From NCBI GenBank assembly GCA_030426265.1, contig JAUHYP010000003.1, positions 1 through 64,000 on the forward strand: a stretch of 64,000 nucleotides of DNA, read 5' to 3'. Positions 50,348 to 64,000 of the stretch are shown here, piece after piece. Source of the stretch: Gammaproteobacteria bacterium (GTDB taxonomy: Bacteria > Pseudomonadota > Gammaproteobacteria > Xanthomonadales > SZUA-36). The notes beneath the pieces were generated by a model. It saw only the letters and a list, made by a program, of their open reading frames with translations. It ran no database searches and was not told the DNA's origin. Numbering within the stretch: the first letter of the stretch is position 1; every line of letters begins with the position of its first letter. The position numbers were made by a program, and so were the translations under genes.

Positions 50348-50913
50348 TGCCTTTCCTCCGTTTCGATGCGCTCGTCGTAGTCGGCGAGCAGTCCTTGCAG
50401 GCGTTGGGTGCCGCGCCGGATGTGCGACTTGACCGTTCCCGCCGGAAGCCCCGTGGCCGTGGCGATTTCCGGGTGCGTCATGCCCTCGCTGTAGGACAAC
50501 ACGATGCACATCCGGGCGTCGGGCGACAGTTGCGCCAGGGCGCGGTCGAGGTCCATGGCCATGCCCGCCGGGGCGCGTGAGCTGTCTTCAGGTTCCCCGG
50601 TGTCGTCCGCGTTGCGCATGGGGTCGTTCCTGCGGGCATGCTGGCGCCAGGTGTTCACGGCCAGTTGCTTCAGCCAGGGCCCGAAACGCTCCGGGTGCTC
50701 CAGGCCGGGCAGCTTCCGCCAGGCCTGCAGGAAGGCCTTCTGGGCCAGGTCGTCCGCCAGCGCCGCCTCTCCGCAGAGCCGGCGCATCAGGCCGCGAATC
50801 CACGACTGGCGACGACGCACCAGTTCCGTGAACGCGGCCTCGTCGCCGGTCCGGGCCAGGCCGACGACCAACGCTTCGGCGCCGTCGGCATAGTGGGCGG
50901 GAAAGCCGGTCAA
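50344..50913 (-). CDS. RNA polymerase ECF sigma factor
   Basis: 'EALVVGLARTGDEAAFTELVRRRQSWIRGLMRRLCGEAALADDLAQKAFLQAWRKL', 'ATGLPAGTVKSHIRRGTQRLQGLLADY'. Confidence 0.96.
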   Translation of the reverse strand: MTGFPAHYADGAEALVVGLARTGDEAAFTELVRRRQSWIRGLMRRLCGEAALADDLAQKAFLQAWRKLPGLEHPERFGPWLKQLAVNTWRQHARRNDPMRNADDTGEPEDSSRAPAGMAMDLDRALAQLSPDARMCIVLSYSEGMTHPEIATATGLPAGTVKSHIRRGTQRLQGLLADYDERIETEERQ

Positions 50914-50916
50914 GGA

Positions 50917-51339
50917 TCAGGCCAGGCCGCTGGTGCCGGAAGCTTCCCGCTTCTTGGCGCGCTCCACGTACTTGCCTGCGATGAACAGCCCTCCGCCGAT
51001 CACCAGGAGCATCAGGCCGATGCCGTACATCGCGAGGCTCGCCTGGGTATCGAAGTTTCCGAGAAACCAGCCGAAACCCCCCAGCCCCAGGCCCACCGAT
51101 CCGGTGATCATCCCCCCGACCTTGAGGTCGCGGTCCTGGCGGTCCTGGCGTTCCGTCCCGAGGTCCAGGAGCTTGTCCATCAAGGCCGGGTCGACCTTCT
51201 GGCCGCTTTCCACCATGCGGCGCAGCGTTTCCTGCCTGGATTCGCGCTTCTTCGCGCCATCCCAGATGCCCGCGACGACGATGGCCGCGATAAAAAGCCA
51301 GAATCCGGCCGCGCCGATCCCAATGCCCAATCCATCCAT
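50917..51339 (-). CDS. DUF6249-like membrane protein
   Basis: 'KKRESRQETLRRMVESGQKVDPALMDKLLDLG' between TM segments; immediately upstream of the ECF sigma gene. Confidence 0.7.
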   Translation of the reverse strand: MDGLGIGIGAAGFWLFIAAIVVAGIWDGAKKRESRQETLRRMVESGQKVDPALMDKLLDLGTERQDRQDRDLKVGGMITGSVGLGLGGFGWFLGNFDTQASLAMYGIGLMLLVIGGGLFIAGKYVERAKKREASGTSGLA

Positions 51340-51473
51340 TGCGTTCTCCTTTTCGGTTCAAGGTACACCCTGGGAGATGCAGATTGGAGCCGGATTGGAT
51401 GCACCCGGAATGAAAAAACATCGTTCCGGGCCCTGAAACCCTGCCCAAATCGGGTTTTCCGGCAGTGTTTCTG

Positions 51474-51503
51474 TTGCCCCATAGAAAACCGGGATGCTAA
51501 AAT
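51474..51503 (+). promoter_or_regulatory. Putative sigma70 promoter of the atp operon
   Basis: TTGCCC - 18 nt - TAAAAT, about 115 nt upstream of the atpI ATG. Confidence 0.5.
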
Positions 51504-51617
51504 GGGCGGTCTTTGGCGGCGGCTAATGAACTCGGCTCGCCGACGCCATGAAAAGGCGGCGATGACGGCCCGTCGACGGGTGCGTCAAAGCCGCATTTTA
51601 GTGATGGGGCAGTACCG

Positions 51618-53100
<1,483 letters not shown>

Positions 53101-53154
53101 CAGGTCACAGGCCAGCATCGAAGAACGTTTTTTTTAATAGCTACAAACTCTTAG

Positions 53155-53439
<285 letters not shown>

Positions 53440-53508
53440 GAAAGCCCTGATGGCGCGCGGGACGGCACCGGCCGGCCCGCGCCACGGCACCAGAAGAGAG
53501 GAACCGGC

Positions 53509-53979
53509 ATGAATATCAATGCCACCCTGATACTGCAATCGATCGCCATGATGATCTTCGTGTGGTTCTGCATGAAGTTCATCTGGCCGCCGTTGCTCAA
53601 GGCCATGGATGAGCGCCGCGAGAAGATCGCGGACGGTCTGGCGGCCTCCGACCGCGCCGAGAAGGAACTGGCCGAAGCCAAGGATCGCGCTGACCAGCAA
53701 ATCAAGGTCGCGCGGGACAAGGCCGGCGAGATCATCGAGCAGGCCAACCAGCGCCACAGCCAGATCCTGGACCAGGCCAAGACCGACGCCACCACGGAGC
53801 GCAAGCGCCAGGTGTCCGCGGCCGAAGCCGAGATCAGCCAGGCGTCGAACCAGGCCCGCGAGGAGCTGCGCAACGCCGTGGCCGCGCTGGCCGTGGCCGG
53901 CGCCGCCAAGATCCTGGAGCGCGAAGTGGACGAGCAGAAGCACCGCGAGCTGCTCGACAAGCTGATCGCCGAACTATGA
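53509..53979 (+). CDS. atpF: F0F1 ATP synthase subunit b
   Basis: '[54 protein letters not shown]'. Confidence 0.98.
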   Translation: MNINATLILQSIAMMIFVWFCMKFIWPPLLKAMDERREKIADGLAASDRAEKELAEAKDRADQQIKVARDKAGEIIEQANQRHSQILDQAKTDATTERKRQVSAAEAEISQASNQAREELRNAVAALAVAGAAKILEREVDEQKHRELLDKLIAEL

Positions 53980-54509
53980 GCAACCTGACGACCCTCGCAA
54001 GGCCGTACGCCAAGGCCGCGTTCGAACTGGCCCGCGAGGCCGGCGACCTGGGCGGATGGGGCGATGCCCTGGCCGTGTCCGCCGCCGTGGTGTCGGAAGA
54101 GGCCATGGCCGACTGGCTGGGCAGCCCGCGCCAGGATACGGACACGTCCATCAGCGTCATCGAAGCCGCGGCCGGCCAGCCGCTGGACCCCGCGTTCAAG
54201 CGCTTCCTCGGTGCGATGGGCGACAACGACCGGCTGCCACTGCTGCCGCAGGTCTCCGAAATCTTCGCCGAATTGCGCGAGGAAGCGGAGAACCGGCTGA
54301 GTGTCCGGGTCGTCTCCGCCGTCGCCCTGGACGAAGGCCAGTCCAGCCGTCTGAGCGAGGCGCTGGCGAAGCGCTTCGAGCGCGAGATCGAGCTGCACAA
54401 CGAGGTGGACGCCTCGGTGATCGGCGGCGCGGTGATCTACGCCGGCGACGAAGTGATCGACGGTTCCCTGAAAGGGCGCCTCGGCCGCCTGGAACGCTCC
54501 CTGGGCTGA
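53976..54509 (+). CDS. atpH: F0F1 ATP synthase subunit delta
   Basis: '[23 protein letters not shown]', '[27 protein letters not shown]'. Confidence 0.98.
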   Translation: MSNLTTLARPYAKAAFELAREAGDLGGWGDALAVSAAVVSEEAMADWLGSPRQDTDTSISVIEAAAGQPLDPAFKRFLGAMGDNDRLPLLPQVSEIFAELREEAENRLSVRVVSAVALDEGQSSRLSEALAKRFEREIELHNEVDASVIGGAVIYAGDEVIDGSLKGRLGRLERSLG

Positions 54510-54564
54510 AACGAATCGCAGTGAATCCGGCCGTGCCCAAAGGGACCGCGGCTGTCACAGGAAA

Positions 54565-56115
<1,551 letters not shown>

Positions 56116-56139
56116 GGCCCACCCCGACGGGGAACAGAC

Positions 56140-57006
56140 ATGGCAGGCAGCAAGGAAATCACGAGCAAGATCAAGAGTGTCGAGAACACCAAGAAGGTGA
56201 CCTCGGCGCTCGAGATGGTCTCGGCGAGCAAGATCCGTAAATCCCAGGACCTGATGAACGCCACGCGTCCCTATGCGGCGATGATGCGGCGCATCATCAG
56301 CCACCTGGGCAAGGCGAACCCGGAGTACCGGCACCCCTTCACCGTGTCACACGGCAGCGAAGTGAAGAAGGTGGCGTACATCGTCGTCTCGACCGACCGC
56401 GGGCTCTGCGGTGGCCTGAACACCAACCTGTTCAAGCGCCTGCTGGCGCACATGAGCGAGTGGAAGAAGCGCGGCGCCGAAATCACCGTCGTGACCCTGG
56501 GCAAGAAAGCCGGCTCGTATTTCCGCAATATCGACGTGGACATCGCGGCACGGGTCACCGGCATGGGCGAGAAGCCGCAGATCGAGGACCTCATCGGTTC
56601 CATCAAGGTGGTGCTCGACCAGTACCGGGATCAGTCCGTCGACGAAGTCTTCCTGGCCTACAACGACTTCATCAACACCATGGCGCAGAAGCCGGTGGTC
56701 GACCAGCTGTTGCCCCTGCCGGAAACCGACGACGAGGGCATCGGCGACATCTGGGACTACATCTACGAGCCGGACGCCGAAACCCTGCTGGACAGCGTGC
56801 TGATCCGCTACATCGAGTCCCTGGTCTACCAGGCCGTGCTGGAGAACCTGGCGTCCGAGCACGCGGCCCGCATGATCGCGATGAAGAACGCCACCGACAA
56901 TGCGGCGGACCTCATCGACGCCCTGAAACTGGATTACAACAAGGCCCGCCAGGCCGCGATCACGCAGGAAATTTCCGAGATCGTGAGCGGGGCTGCGGCC
57001 GTTTGA
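56140..57006 (+). CDS. atpG: F0F1 ATP synthase subunit gamma
   Basis: '[39 protein letters not shown]'. Confidence 0.99.
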   Translation: MAGSKEITSKIKSVENTKKVTSALEMVSASKIRKSQDLMNATRPYAAMMRRIISHLGKANPEYRHPFTVSHGSEVKKVAYIVVSTDRGLCGGLNTNLFKRLLAHMSEWKKRGAEITVVTLGKKAGSYFRNIDVDIAARVTGMGEKPQIEDLIGSIKVVLDQYRDQSVDEVFLAYNDFINTMAQKPVVDQLLPLPETDDEGIGDIWDYIYEPDAETLLDSVLIRYIESLVYQAVLENLASEHAARMIAMKNATDNAADLIDALKLDYNKARQAAITQEISEIVSGAAAV

Positions 57007-58491
<1,485 letters not shown>

Positions 58492-58521
58492 GTCTGACCC
58501 CGGCACTCCCGGAGCGAAAGT

Positions 58522-58950
58522 ATGAGCAAAACCATCCAGTGCGACATCGTTTCGGCCCAGCAGGAGATCTGGTCCGGCCAGGCCGCCCAGGTGTTCGCCA
58601 GCGGGGTGTCCGGCGAACTGGGTGTCTATCCTCGCCACACGCCGCTGATCACCCAGCTCAAGCCGGGCCCGGTGCGCGTCGTTGACGCCAACGGCGAAGA
58701 GCAGTTCTTCTTCTGCGGCGGCGGCATCATCGAGGTGCAGCCGCACATCGTGACCGTGCTGGCCGACACCGCCATGCGCGGCGCCGACCTGGACGCCGCG
58801 GCGGCCCAGAAGGCCAAGGAAGAAGCGGAACGCGCCCTGGCCGATCGCGGTGACACCGTGGATGTCGACAAGGCACAGGCCAAGCTGGCCGAGGCCATCG
58901 CCCAGCTTCAGGCCCTGGAGCAGCTGCGCAAAAACGTCAGCCGCAAGTAG
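58522..58950 (+). CDS. atpC: F0F1 ATP synthase subunit epsilon
   Basis: 'MSKTIQCDIVSAQQEIWSGQAAQVFASGVSGELGVYPRHTPLITQLKPGPVRV'. Confidence 0.98.
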   Translation: MSKTIQCDIVSAQQEIWSGQAAQVFASGVSGELGVYPRHTPLITQLKPGPVRVVDANGEEQFFFCGGGIIEVQPHIVTVLADTAMRGADLDAAAAQKAKEEAERALADRGDTVDVDKAQAKLAEAIAQLQALEQLRKNVSRK

Positions 58951-58977
58951 CGCCGAGGCGACGCAACGGGTTCGATG

Positions 58978-59005
58978 AAAACGCCGGCTTCCACGCCGGC
59001 GTTTT
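58978..59005 (+). terminator. Rho-independent terminator of the atp operon
   Basis: AAAACGCCGGC-TTCCAC-GCCGGCGTTTT, 11-bp perfect stem; may serve both convergent transcripts. Confidence 0.85.
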
Positions 59006-59052
59006 CGTGTCCGGGGGTCGCGCAGTAGGGACGGCGCCCCAAGAGATCGTCG

Positions 59053-59919
59053 TCAGTGCGGCAACACCACCGTCCGCCGGCCGTTCAGGAATACCCGGTG
59101 TTCGGCGTGCCAGCGCACCGCGCGATTGAGCACCGTGCACTCGATGTCCTGGCCCAGGCGGACCAGTTCCTCCGCGGCCATGGAGTGGTCCACGCGCCCC
59201 ACGTCCTGCTCGATGATCGGTCCCTCGTCGAGGTCCGTGGTCACGTAGTGGGCGGTCGCCCCGATGAGCTTGACGCCGCGATCGAAGGCCTGGTGGTAGG
59301 GCCGGGCCCCCTTGAAGCCGGGCAGGAAGGAGTGGTGAATGTTGATGGCCTTGCCGGCGAGCAACTCGCAGGCATGGGGTGAGAGGATCTGCATGTAGCG
59401 GGCGAGCACCAGCAGCTCCGCGCCCGTCGCCTCGAACCGATCGAGGATGCGCGCTTCCTGCGCCGCCCTGGCGCCCGATTCGATCGGCAGATGGTGGAAG
59501 GGCAGGCCGTGCCACTCGACCAGGGAACGCGCGTCCTCGTGATTGGAAACCACGCCGCGGATGTCGATGGGCAGGTGCCCCGAAGCCCATCGGTGGAGCA
59601 GGGCATTCAGGCAGTGGCTCTGTTTCGAGCAGGCCACCAGGGTGGGCATGGGCCGCTCCGCGGGATGCAGGGAGAAGCGCATGCCGAAGCGCCGCGCCAC
59701 GGCTTCCTTGAATCCCGACGCCAGCGCAACGGCGGCGGAATCCGTGTCGGCATCGTCCTCGAAACGGGTGCGAATGAACGATTTCTGGGCGTCTTCATCC
59801 ACGAAATGGGAAAGTTCGGTGAGTAGCGCGCCACGTGCTGCGAGAAAGCCCGACACGGCGGCCACGATACCGACGGTGTCTGTACAGCTGGCGGTGAGGA
59901 TGTAGGTGGGACGGCCCAT
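59053..59919 (-). CDS. purU: Formyltetrahydrofolate deformylase
   Basis: ACT-like N-terminus 'YILTASCTDTVGIVAAVSGFLAARGALLTELSHFVDEDAQKSFIRTRF'; 'INIHHSFLPGFKGARPYHQAFDRGVKLIGATAHYVTTDLDEGPIIEQDV'. Confidence 0.97.
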   Translation of the reverse strand: MGRPTYILTASCTDTVGIVAAVSGFLAARGALLTELSHFVDEDAQKSFIRTRFEDDADTDSAAVALASGFKEAVARRFGMRFSLHPAERPMPTLVACSKQSHCLNALLHRWASGHLPIDIRGVVSNHEDARSLVEWHGLPFHHLPIESGARAAQEARILDRFEATGAELLVLARYMQILSPHACELLAGKAINIHHSFLPGFKGARPYHQAFDRGVKLIGATAHYVTTDLDEGPIIEQDVGRVDHSMAAEELVRLGQDIECTVLNRAVRWHAEHRVFLNGRRTVVLPH

Positions 59920-60105
59920 GGCGGCTCCGGTTCAAGTGTCGAAATGCTGCTTGTCCGGAGTGATGGTAGCGGTGTGGCCGCCTTCTGCGAAGCGCCCTGC
60001 CGCATCGGCCTTTCCTTCAGCGCCGGAACACGCGAAAATACGCGACCTCGCACCGAATGCACGACCGCGGCGGCCCCCGGGCTGCCCGTCCCCAAAGGAA
60101 CCACC

Positions 60106-61173
60106 ATGCACCGAATTCATCGTCGCCGCGCCCCGCGCGCCGCTGCCCTCGTACTTCCCTTCCTGCTGCTCGCTCCCATGGCCCATGCCGGCGACGTGGT
60201 GCTGCGCACCGACCTGGGCGACATCGAGATCGACCTGTTCGAGGAAGAAGCGCCCTTGACCGTGGCCAACTTCCTGGCCTACCTGGAAGCCGGCGAGTAC
60301 GAGCAGTCCGTCATTCACCGCAGCGTGGGGGGCTTCGTGATCCAGGGGGGCGGTTACCGGGTCAGCTACGAGGACGAACCCGAAGGCGAGATCCTGGCCG
60401 TCGAGACCTTCGACCCGGTACCGAACGAGCCGGGTATCTCCAACACCCGTGGCACCATCGCCATGGCGAAGATTTCCGGCCAGCCCAACAGCGCCACGAG
60501 CCAGTGGTACATCAACGTCGGCGACAACACGAGCCTGGATACCGAGGAAGAAGGCTACACGGTGTTCGGTGAAGTGGTCGGGGACGGCATGGACGTCGTC
60601 GATGCGATCAATGCCCTGCCGCGGTACAACCTGGGCGGGGCCTTTTCCTCGACGCCACTGCGCAATTACACCTACCCCGAGTCGGCGACCCTGGACAACC
60701 TGGTGCTGCTGGACGTCGAATCGGTTTCGGACTTCACGATCAACCCGGGCCTGAACGACGCCTGGTACAACCCGGAAACCAACGGCCAGGGCATGTTCTT
60801 CACCGTCTACCCGGACGGCGGGACCTTCTTCCTGTCCTGGTTCACCTTCGATGTCCAGCGTCCGGCGGACGGGGTCACCGCGACGGTCGGCGAACCCGGC
60901 CACCGCTGGATCACGGCCCAGGGCACCTTCAAAGGCAACACGGCCACGCTCACGGCCTACCTGTCCAGTGGTGGCGTGTTCGATGCTGCCCAGCCGGCGC
61001 CGGGAACGGCCAGCTACGGGACGGTCACCGTCACCTTCGAGGGCTGCAACAGCGCCCGGGTGGTGTACGACTTTCCGGATGCCGGGGTGTCGGGCGAAGT
61101 CACCGTCCAGCGCGTCGTGACCGACAACGTGCCGCTGTGCGAGGCGTTGCTGGAAGCAGCCGTCACGCAGTAA
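60106..61173 (+). CDS. Secreted cyclophilin-type peptidylprolyl isomerase with C-terminal aromatic-rich module
   Basis: Signal peptide; 'VVLRTDLGDIEIDLFEEEAPLTVANFLAYLEAGEYEQSVIHRSVGGFVIQGGGY', 'NTRGTIAMAKISGQPNSATSQWYINVGDN'; then 'DAWYNPETNGQGMFFTVYPDGGTFFLSWFTFD'. Confidence 0.93.
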   Translation: MHRIHRRRAPRAAALVLPFLLLAPMAHAGDVVLRTDLGDIEIDLFEEEAPLTVANFLAYLEAGEYEQSVIHRSVGGFVIQGGGYRVSYEDEPEGEILAVETFDPVPNEPGISNTRGTIAMAKISGQPNSATSQWYINVGDNTSLDTEEEGYTVFGEVVGDGMDVVDAINALPRYNLGGAFSSTPLRNYTYPESATLDNLVLLDVESVSDFTINPGLNDAWYNPETNGQGMFFTVYPDGGTFFLSWFTFDVQRPADGVTATVGEPGHRWITAQGTFKGNTATLTAYLSSGGVFDAAQPAPGTASYGTVTVTFEGCNSARVVYDFPDAGVSGEVTVQRVVTDNVPLCEALLEAAVTQ

Positions 61174-61240
61174 GCCGCGCGCTGAACCGCTGAAGCATTG
61201 CGCCGTGGGCGAATCCCGCGGCGCGGGGTACCATGCGCTC

Positions 61241-61831
61241 ATGGAACCCGAGAGCCAATCCGAACAGCCGATGAAGAAAAAGGGCGCCGGCACCGCCCGG
61301 GGCATCGAAACGATGTTCAAGAGCGTCTATCGCGTGCAGATGGACCTCACCAGCCTGGCCGACAACAAGGCCAACATGATGATCAGCATCAACGGGATCA
61401 TCATCTCCATCATCATCGCCGCGGTCGCGCCCAAGCTCGACAGCAACCCCTGGCTGCTGCTGCCCACCACGGTGCTGCTGCTGGGCACCATGGTGTCCCT
61501 GGTCTATTCCATCCTCGCCGCCAAGCCGCGGGTGAGCCCGCACGCCATCAGCCTGGACGACCTTCGCCACAGCGAAGGCAACCTGCTGTTCTTCGGTAAC
61601 TTCGCCCGCCTGGAAGAGCCCGAGTTCATCCGGGGGATGACCGAGTTGATGGAAGAGCGGGAGGAACTGTACGAGGCCATGATTCGCGACATCCATGGCC
61701 TCGGCAGCGTGCTCTCCCGGAAGTTCAGCCTGCTTCAGTCCGCCTACACCGTGTTCATGGTGGCACTGGTCGCCGGCGTGGTGTCCTTCATCGGCGTCTT
61801 CGCCTGGATCGTCCTCGCCGCCCCGCCCTGA
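61241..61831 (+). CDS. Pycsar effector-like membrane protein (DUF5706/PycTM family)
   Basis: 'MFKSVYRVQMDLTSLADNKANMMISINGIIISIIIAAVAPKLDSNPWLLLPTTVLLLGTMVSLVYSILAAKPRV...NLLFFGNFARLEEPEFIRGMTELMEEREELYEAMIRDIHGLGSVLSRKFSLLQSAYTVFM' fits the family by eye. Confidence 0.8.
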   Translation: MEPESQSEQPMKKKGAGTARGIETMFKSVYRVQMDLTSLADNKANMMISINGIIISIIIAAVAPKLDSNPWLLLPTTVLLLGTMVSLVYSILAAKPRVSPHAISLDDLRHSEGNLLFFGNFARLEEPEFIRGMTELMEEREELYEAMIRDIHGLGSVLSRKFSLLQSAYTVFMVALVAGVVSFIGVFAWIVLAAPP

Positions 61832-61869
61832 TCCCGGCGGGCGGTGCATGACCGGTCGCCGGACCGGCC

Positions 61870-63984
61870 CTACTGTTCGATGCCGGCGAGGTCGATGATG
61901 AAGGCGAACTCCTGGGCCGTTTCCTCGTACTGGCGATAGCGCCCTGAGGCGCCGCCGTGGCCGGCCTCGAGGTTCACCCGCATCAGCAGCCGGTTGTCGT
62001 CCGTGCGGCGTTCCCTGAGGCGCGCCACCCACTTGGCCGGCTCGAAGTACTGCACCTGGGAGTCGTGCAGGCCGGTGGTGACCAGCAGGTTGGGGTAGTC
62101 CTGGGCACTGACGTTGTCGTAGGGCGAGTAGGACAGCATGTACTCGTAGGCGTCCTTCTCGTTGGGGTTGCCCCACTCGCGATACTCGCCCGTGGTGAGC
62201 GGAATGGAATCGTCCAGCATGGTCGTGACGATGTCCACGAAAGGCACCGCCGCGATCACGCCGTCGTAGAGTTCCGGTGACAGGTTGACCACCACCCCCA
62301 TCAGCAGGCCGCCGGCGCTGCCGCCCAGGGCGTAGGTGCGCTCGGGATCGATCACGCGTTCGGACTGCAGCGCCCTGGTCACGTCTATGAAGTCCGTGAA
62401 GGTGTTCATCTTGTGCATCAGCCGCCCCTGTTCGTACCACTGCCGGCCGAGTTCCTGGCCACCGCGGATGTGGGCGATGGCGTAGACGAAGCCGCGGTCC
62501 AGCAGGCTGATGACCGAGTTGCGGAACCAGGGGTCGGTGGAAGCCCCGTAGGAGCCATAGGCGTATTGCAGCGCCGGCGCCGAGCCGTCGAGTTTCGTGT
62601 CCTTGTGCCAGGCCAGCGAGACGGGCACGCTCACACCGTCGCGCGCGGTGACCATGCGGCGGCCGGTGCGGTAGTTGGCGCTGTCGAAGTCCCCCAGTAC
62701 GCGATCGGCCTTCATGAGCGTGGTCTGGCCGGTGGCGAGGTCGACGTCCCAGATCTGCCCCGGCGTGACCAGGCTGGAAAAGCCGTAGCGCAGGGTCTGC
62801 GTGTCGGTGCGGGGGTTGGTGGACAACCACATCACGTAGGCTTCCTCGTTGGCCTCGAGGTAGCGGTCGACGCTGCCGTCCAGGGCCAGGGCGCGCACCT
62901 TGCGCAGCCCGTCGGTGCGCTCCTCCAGCACCAGCCAGTCGTCGAAGGCCAGCAGGTCGCGAACCATCGCGTCCTCCCGGTGCGCCACGAGTTCCTTCCA
63001 CTTCGACGTGTCGGACGCGGTTTCGCGGGTGGCCTGCATCACGCGGAAATTCTCCGCCTCCCAGTTGGTACGGATGAAGAAGCGCCCACCCGCGTCGTCG
63101 ACCTCGTATTCGTGGCCGGTCTTGCGCGGCAGGAAGGGCTCGAAGGAACCCAGCGGATCGTCCGCGGCCAGCAACTGCACCTCGGTGGTGTCCGTGTTGC
63201 CGTGGCCCAGCATCAGCCAGTCTCCCGAACGGCTGCGCCAGACGGCGTTGTAGAAGGTGTTGTCCGCCTCCTCGTAGACCAGCACGTCCTCCGCCGGGTC
63301 CGTGCCCCGCTCATGGCGCATGAGGCGGTAGGCGAGCAGCGTTTCCGGGTGCTTGTCCAGGTAGAACAGGTACCGGCCGTCCGCGGACCAGGCCAGAGAA
63401 GCGGCCGCGTTGCCGATGACTTCGGGCAGGTACTCGCCGGTCTGCGTGTCCAGGATGCGGATGTCGTGGATGCGGCGGCTCAGGGTGTCCTCGGCAATGG
63501 CGACGTAGCGGTGGTCGTCGCTGACTTCGAGGTTGCCGAGGTCGTAGTAATCGTGGCCTTCGGCACGCTGGTTGGCGTCCACGAGGACGATCTCGTCCGC
63601 CTCCATGGTGCCCTTGCGGCGGGCGTAGACGGGATATTCCTTGCCGGGCTCGTAGCGGTAGTAGTACCACCAGCCGTCGTCCTCGTAGGGCACGGAGGAT
63701 TCGTCCGGGTCCAGGCGTCCCGTCATCTCGGAGTAGAGGGTGTCCTGGAGCGCCTTCGTGTGCGCCATTTCCTGCTCGAACCATGCGTTCTCGCGCTCGA
63801 GATGCGCCAGCACCTCGGGGTCCTCGCGATCGTCGTCGCGCAGCCAGAAGTAGTCGTCCACGCGCACGTGGTCGTGGATCTCGAGTTCCGTGGGTCGTCT
63901 GTCCGCCATTGGTTCTTCAATGCCCTGGAGTACGGGTTTCGTGTCGTCGCCGATCACCGGGGTGGCGGCGCAGGAAGCCGCCAT
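61870..63984 (-). CDS. S9 family prolyl oligopeptidase / oligopeptidase B-like, likely lipoprotein (5' end probably extends beyond window)
   Basis: 'DDYFWLRDDDREDPEVLAHLERENAWFEQEM', catalytic 'ALGGSAGGLLMGVVVN', 'HIRGGQELGRQWYEQGR'; lipobox-like LMAASC at the N-terminus, and the frame stays open to the window edge. Confidence 0.9.
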   Translation of the reverse strand: MAASCAATPVIGDDTKPVLQGIEEPMADRRPTELEIHDHVRVDDYFWLRDDDREDPEVLAHLERENAWFEQEMAHTKALQDTLYSEMTGRLDPDESSVPYEDDGWWYYYRYEPGKEYPVYARRKGTMEADEIVLVDANQRAEGHDYYDLGNLEVSDDHRYVAIAEDTLSRRIHDIRILDTQTGEYLPEVIGNAAASLAWSADGRYLFYLDKHPETLLAYRLMRHERGTDPAEDVLVYEEADNTFYNAVWRSRSGDWLMLGHGNTDTTEVQLLAADDPLGSFEPFLPRKTGHEYEVDDAGGRFFIRTNWEAENFRVMQATRETASDTSKWKELVAHREDAMVRDLLAFDDWLVLEERTDGLRKVRALALDGSVDRYLEANEEAYVMWLSTNPRTDTQTLRYGFSSLVTPGQIWDVDLATGQTTLMKADRVLGDFDSANYRTGRRMVTARDGVSVPVSLAWHKDTKLDGSAPALQYAYGSYGASTDPWFRNSVISLLDRGFVYAIAHIRGGQELGRQWYEQGRLMHKMNTFTDFIDVTRALQSERVIDPERTYALGGSAGGLLMGVVVNLSPELYDGVIAAVPFVDIVTTMLDDSIPLTTGEYREWGNPNEKDAYEYMLSYSPYDNVSAQDYPNLLVTTGLHDSQVQYFEPAKWVARLRERRTDDNRLLMRVNLEAGHGGASGRYRQYEETAQEFAFIIDLAGIEQ

Positions 63985-64000
63985 GAGGCCGGCGGCGAGC

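Overview
The window is a high-GC, gene-dense bacterial chromosome segment, probably a gammaproteobacterium near Xanthomonadales/Wenzhouxiangella-type lineages (inferred from gene content only). I found no prophage, IS element, CRISPR array, rRNA or tRNA. Most of it is housekeeping: groESL, hemL, mpl, adk, PPi-dependent PFK, cutA-dsbD-tlpA-like, aroQ-accBC-prmA, tdk, mutM, rpmBG-radC-dut-algC, gshA, an opp-type ABC operon, rsmG-parAB, atpIBEFHAGDC, purU and a prolyl oligopeptidase. Three sigma-70/ECF-type regulators are present. The observations most worth a second look are: (1) an orphan protein resembling the Pycsar effector family (DUF5706/PycTM) with no cyclase in the window; (2) an uncharacterised aromatic-rich module 'G[LI][WY]xxPxxxGxG...W[YF]xY' that occurs twice in a secreted beta-propeller protein and once in a cyclophilin-type PPIase; (3) a DsbD with two tandem N-terminal alpha domains; (4) an AlgC-type mutase fused to a membrane-anchored putative periplasmic domain, in a radC-dut-algC cluster without coaBC; (5) two ECF regulatory modules and a sigma factor with an 'HDPDGH' VOC-like tail; (6) several small cis elements, including a sigma32-like groESL promoter, a 9-bp inverted repeat, a hairpin holding two convergent stop codons, and an SD next to an anti-SD-like sequence. 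All family calls come from reading the translations; no database search was run.
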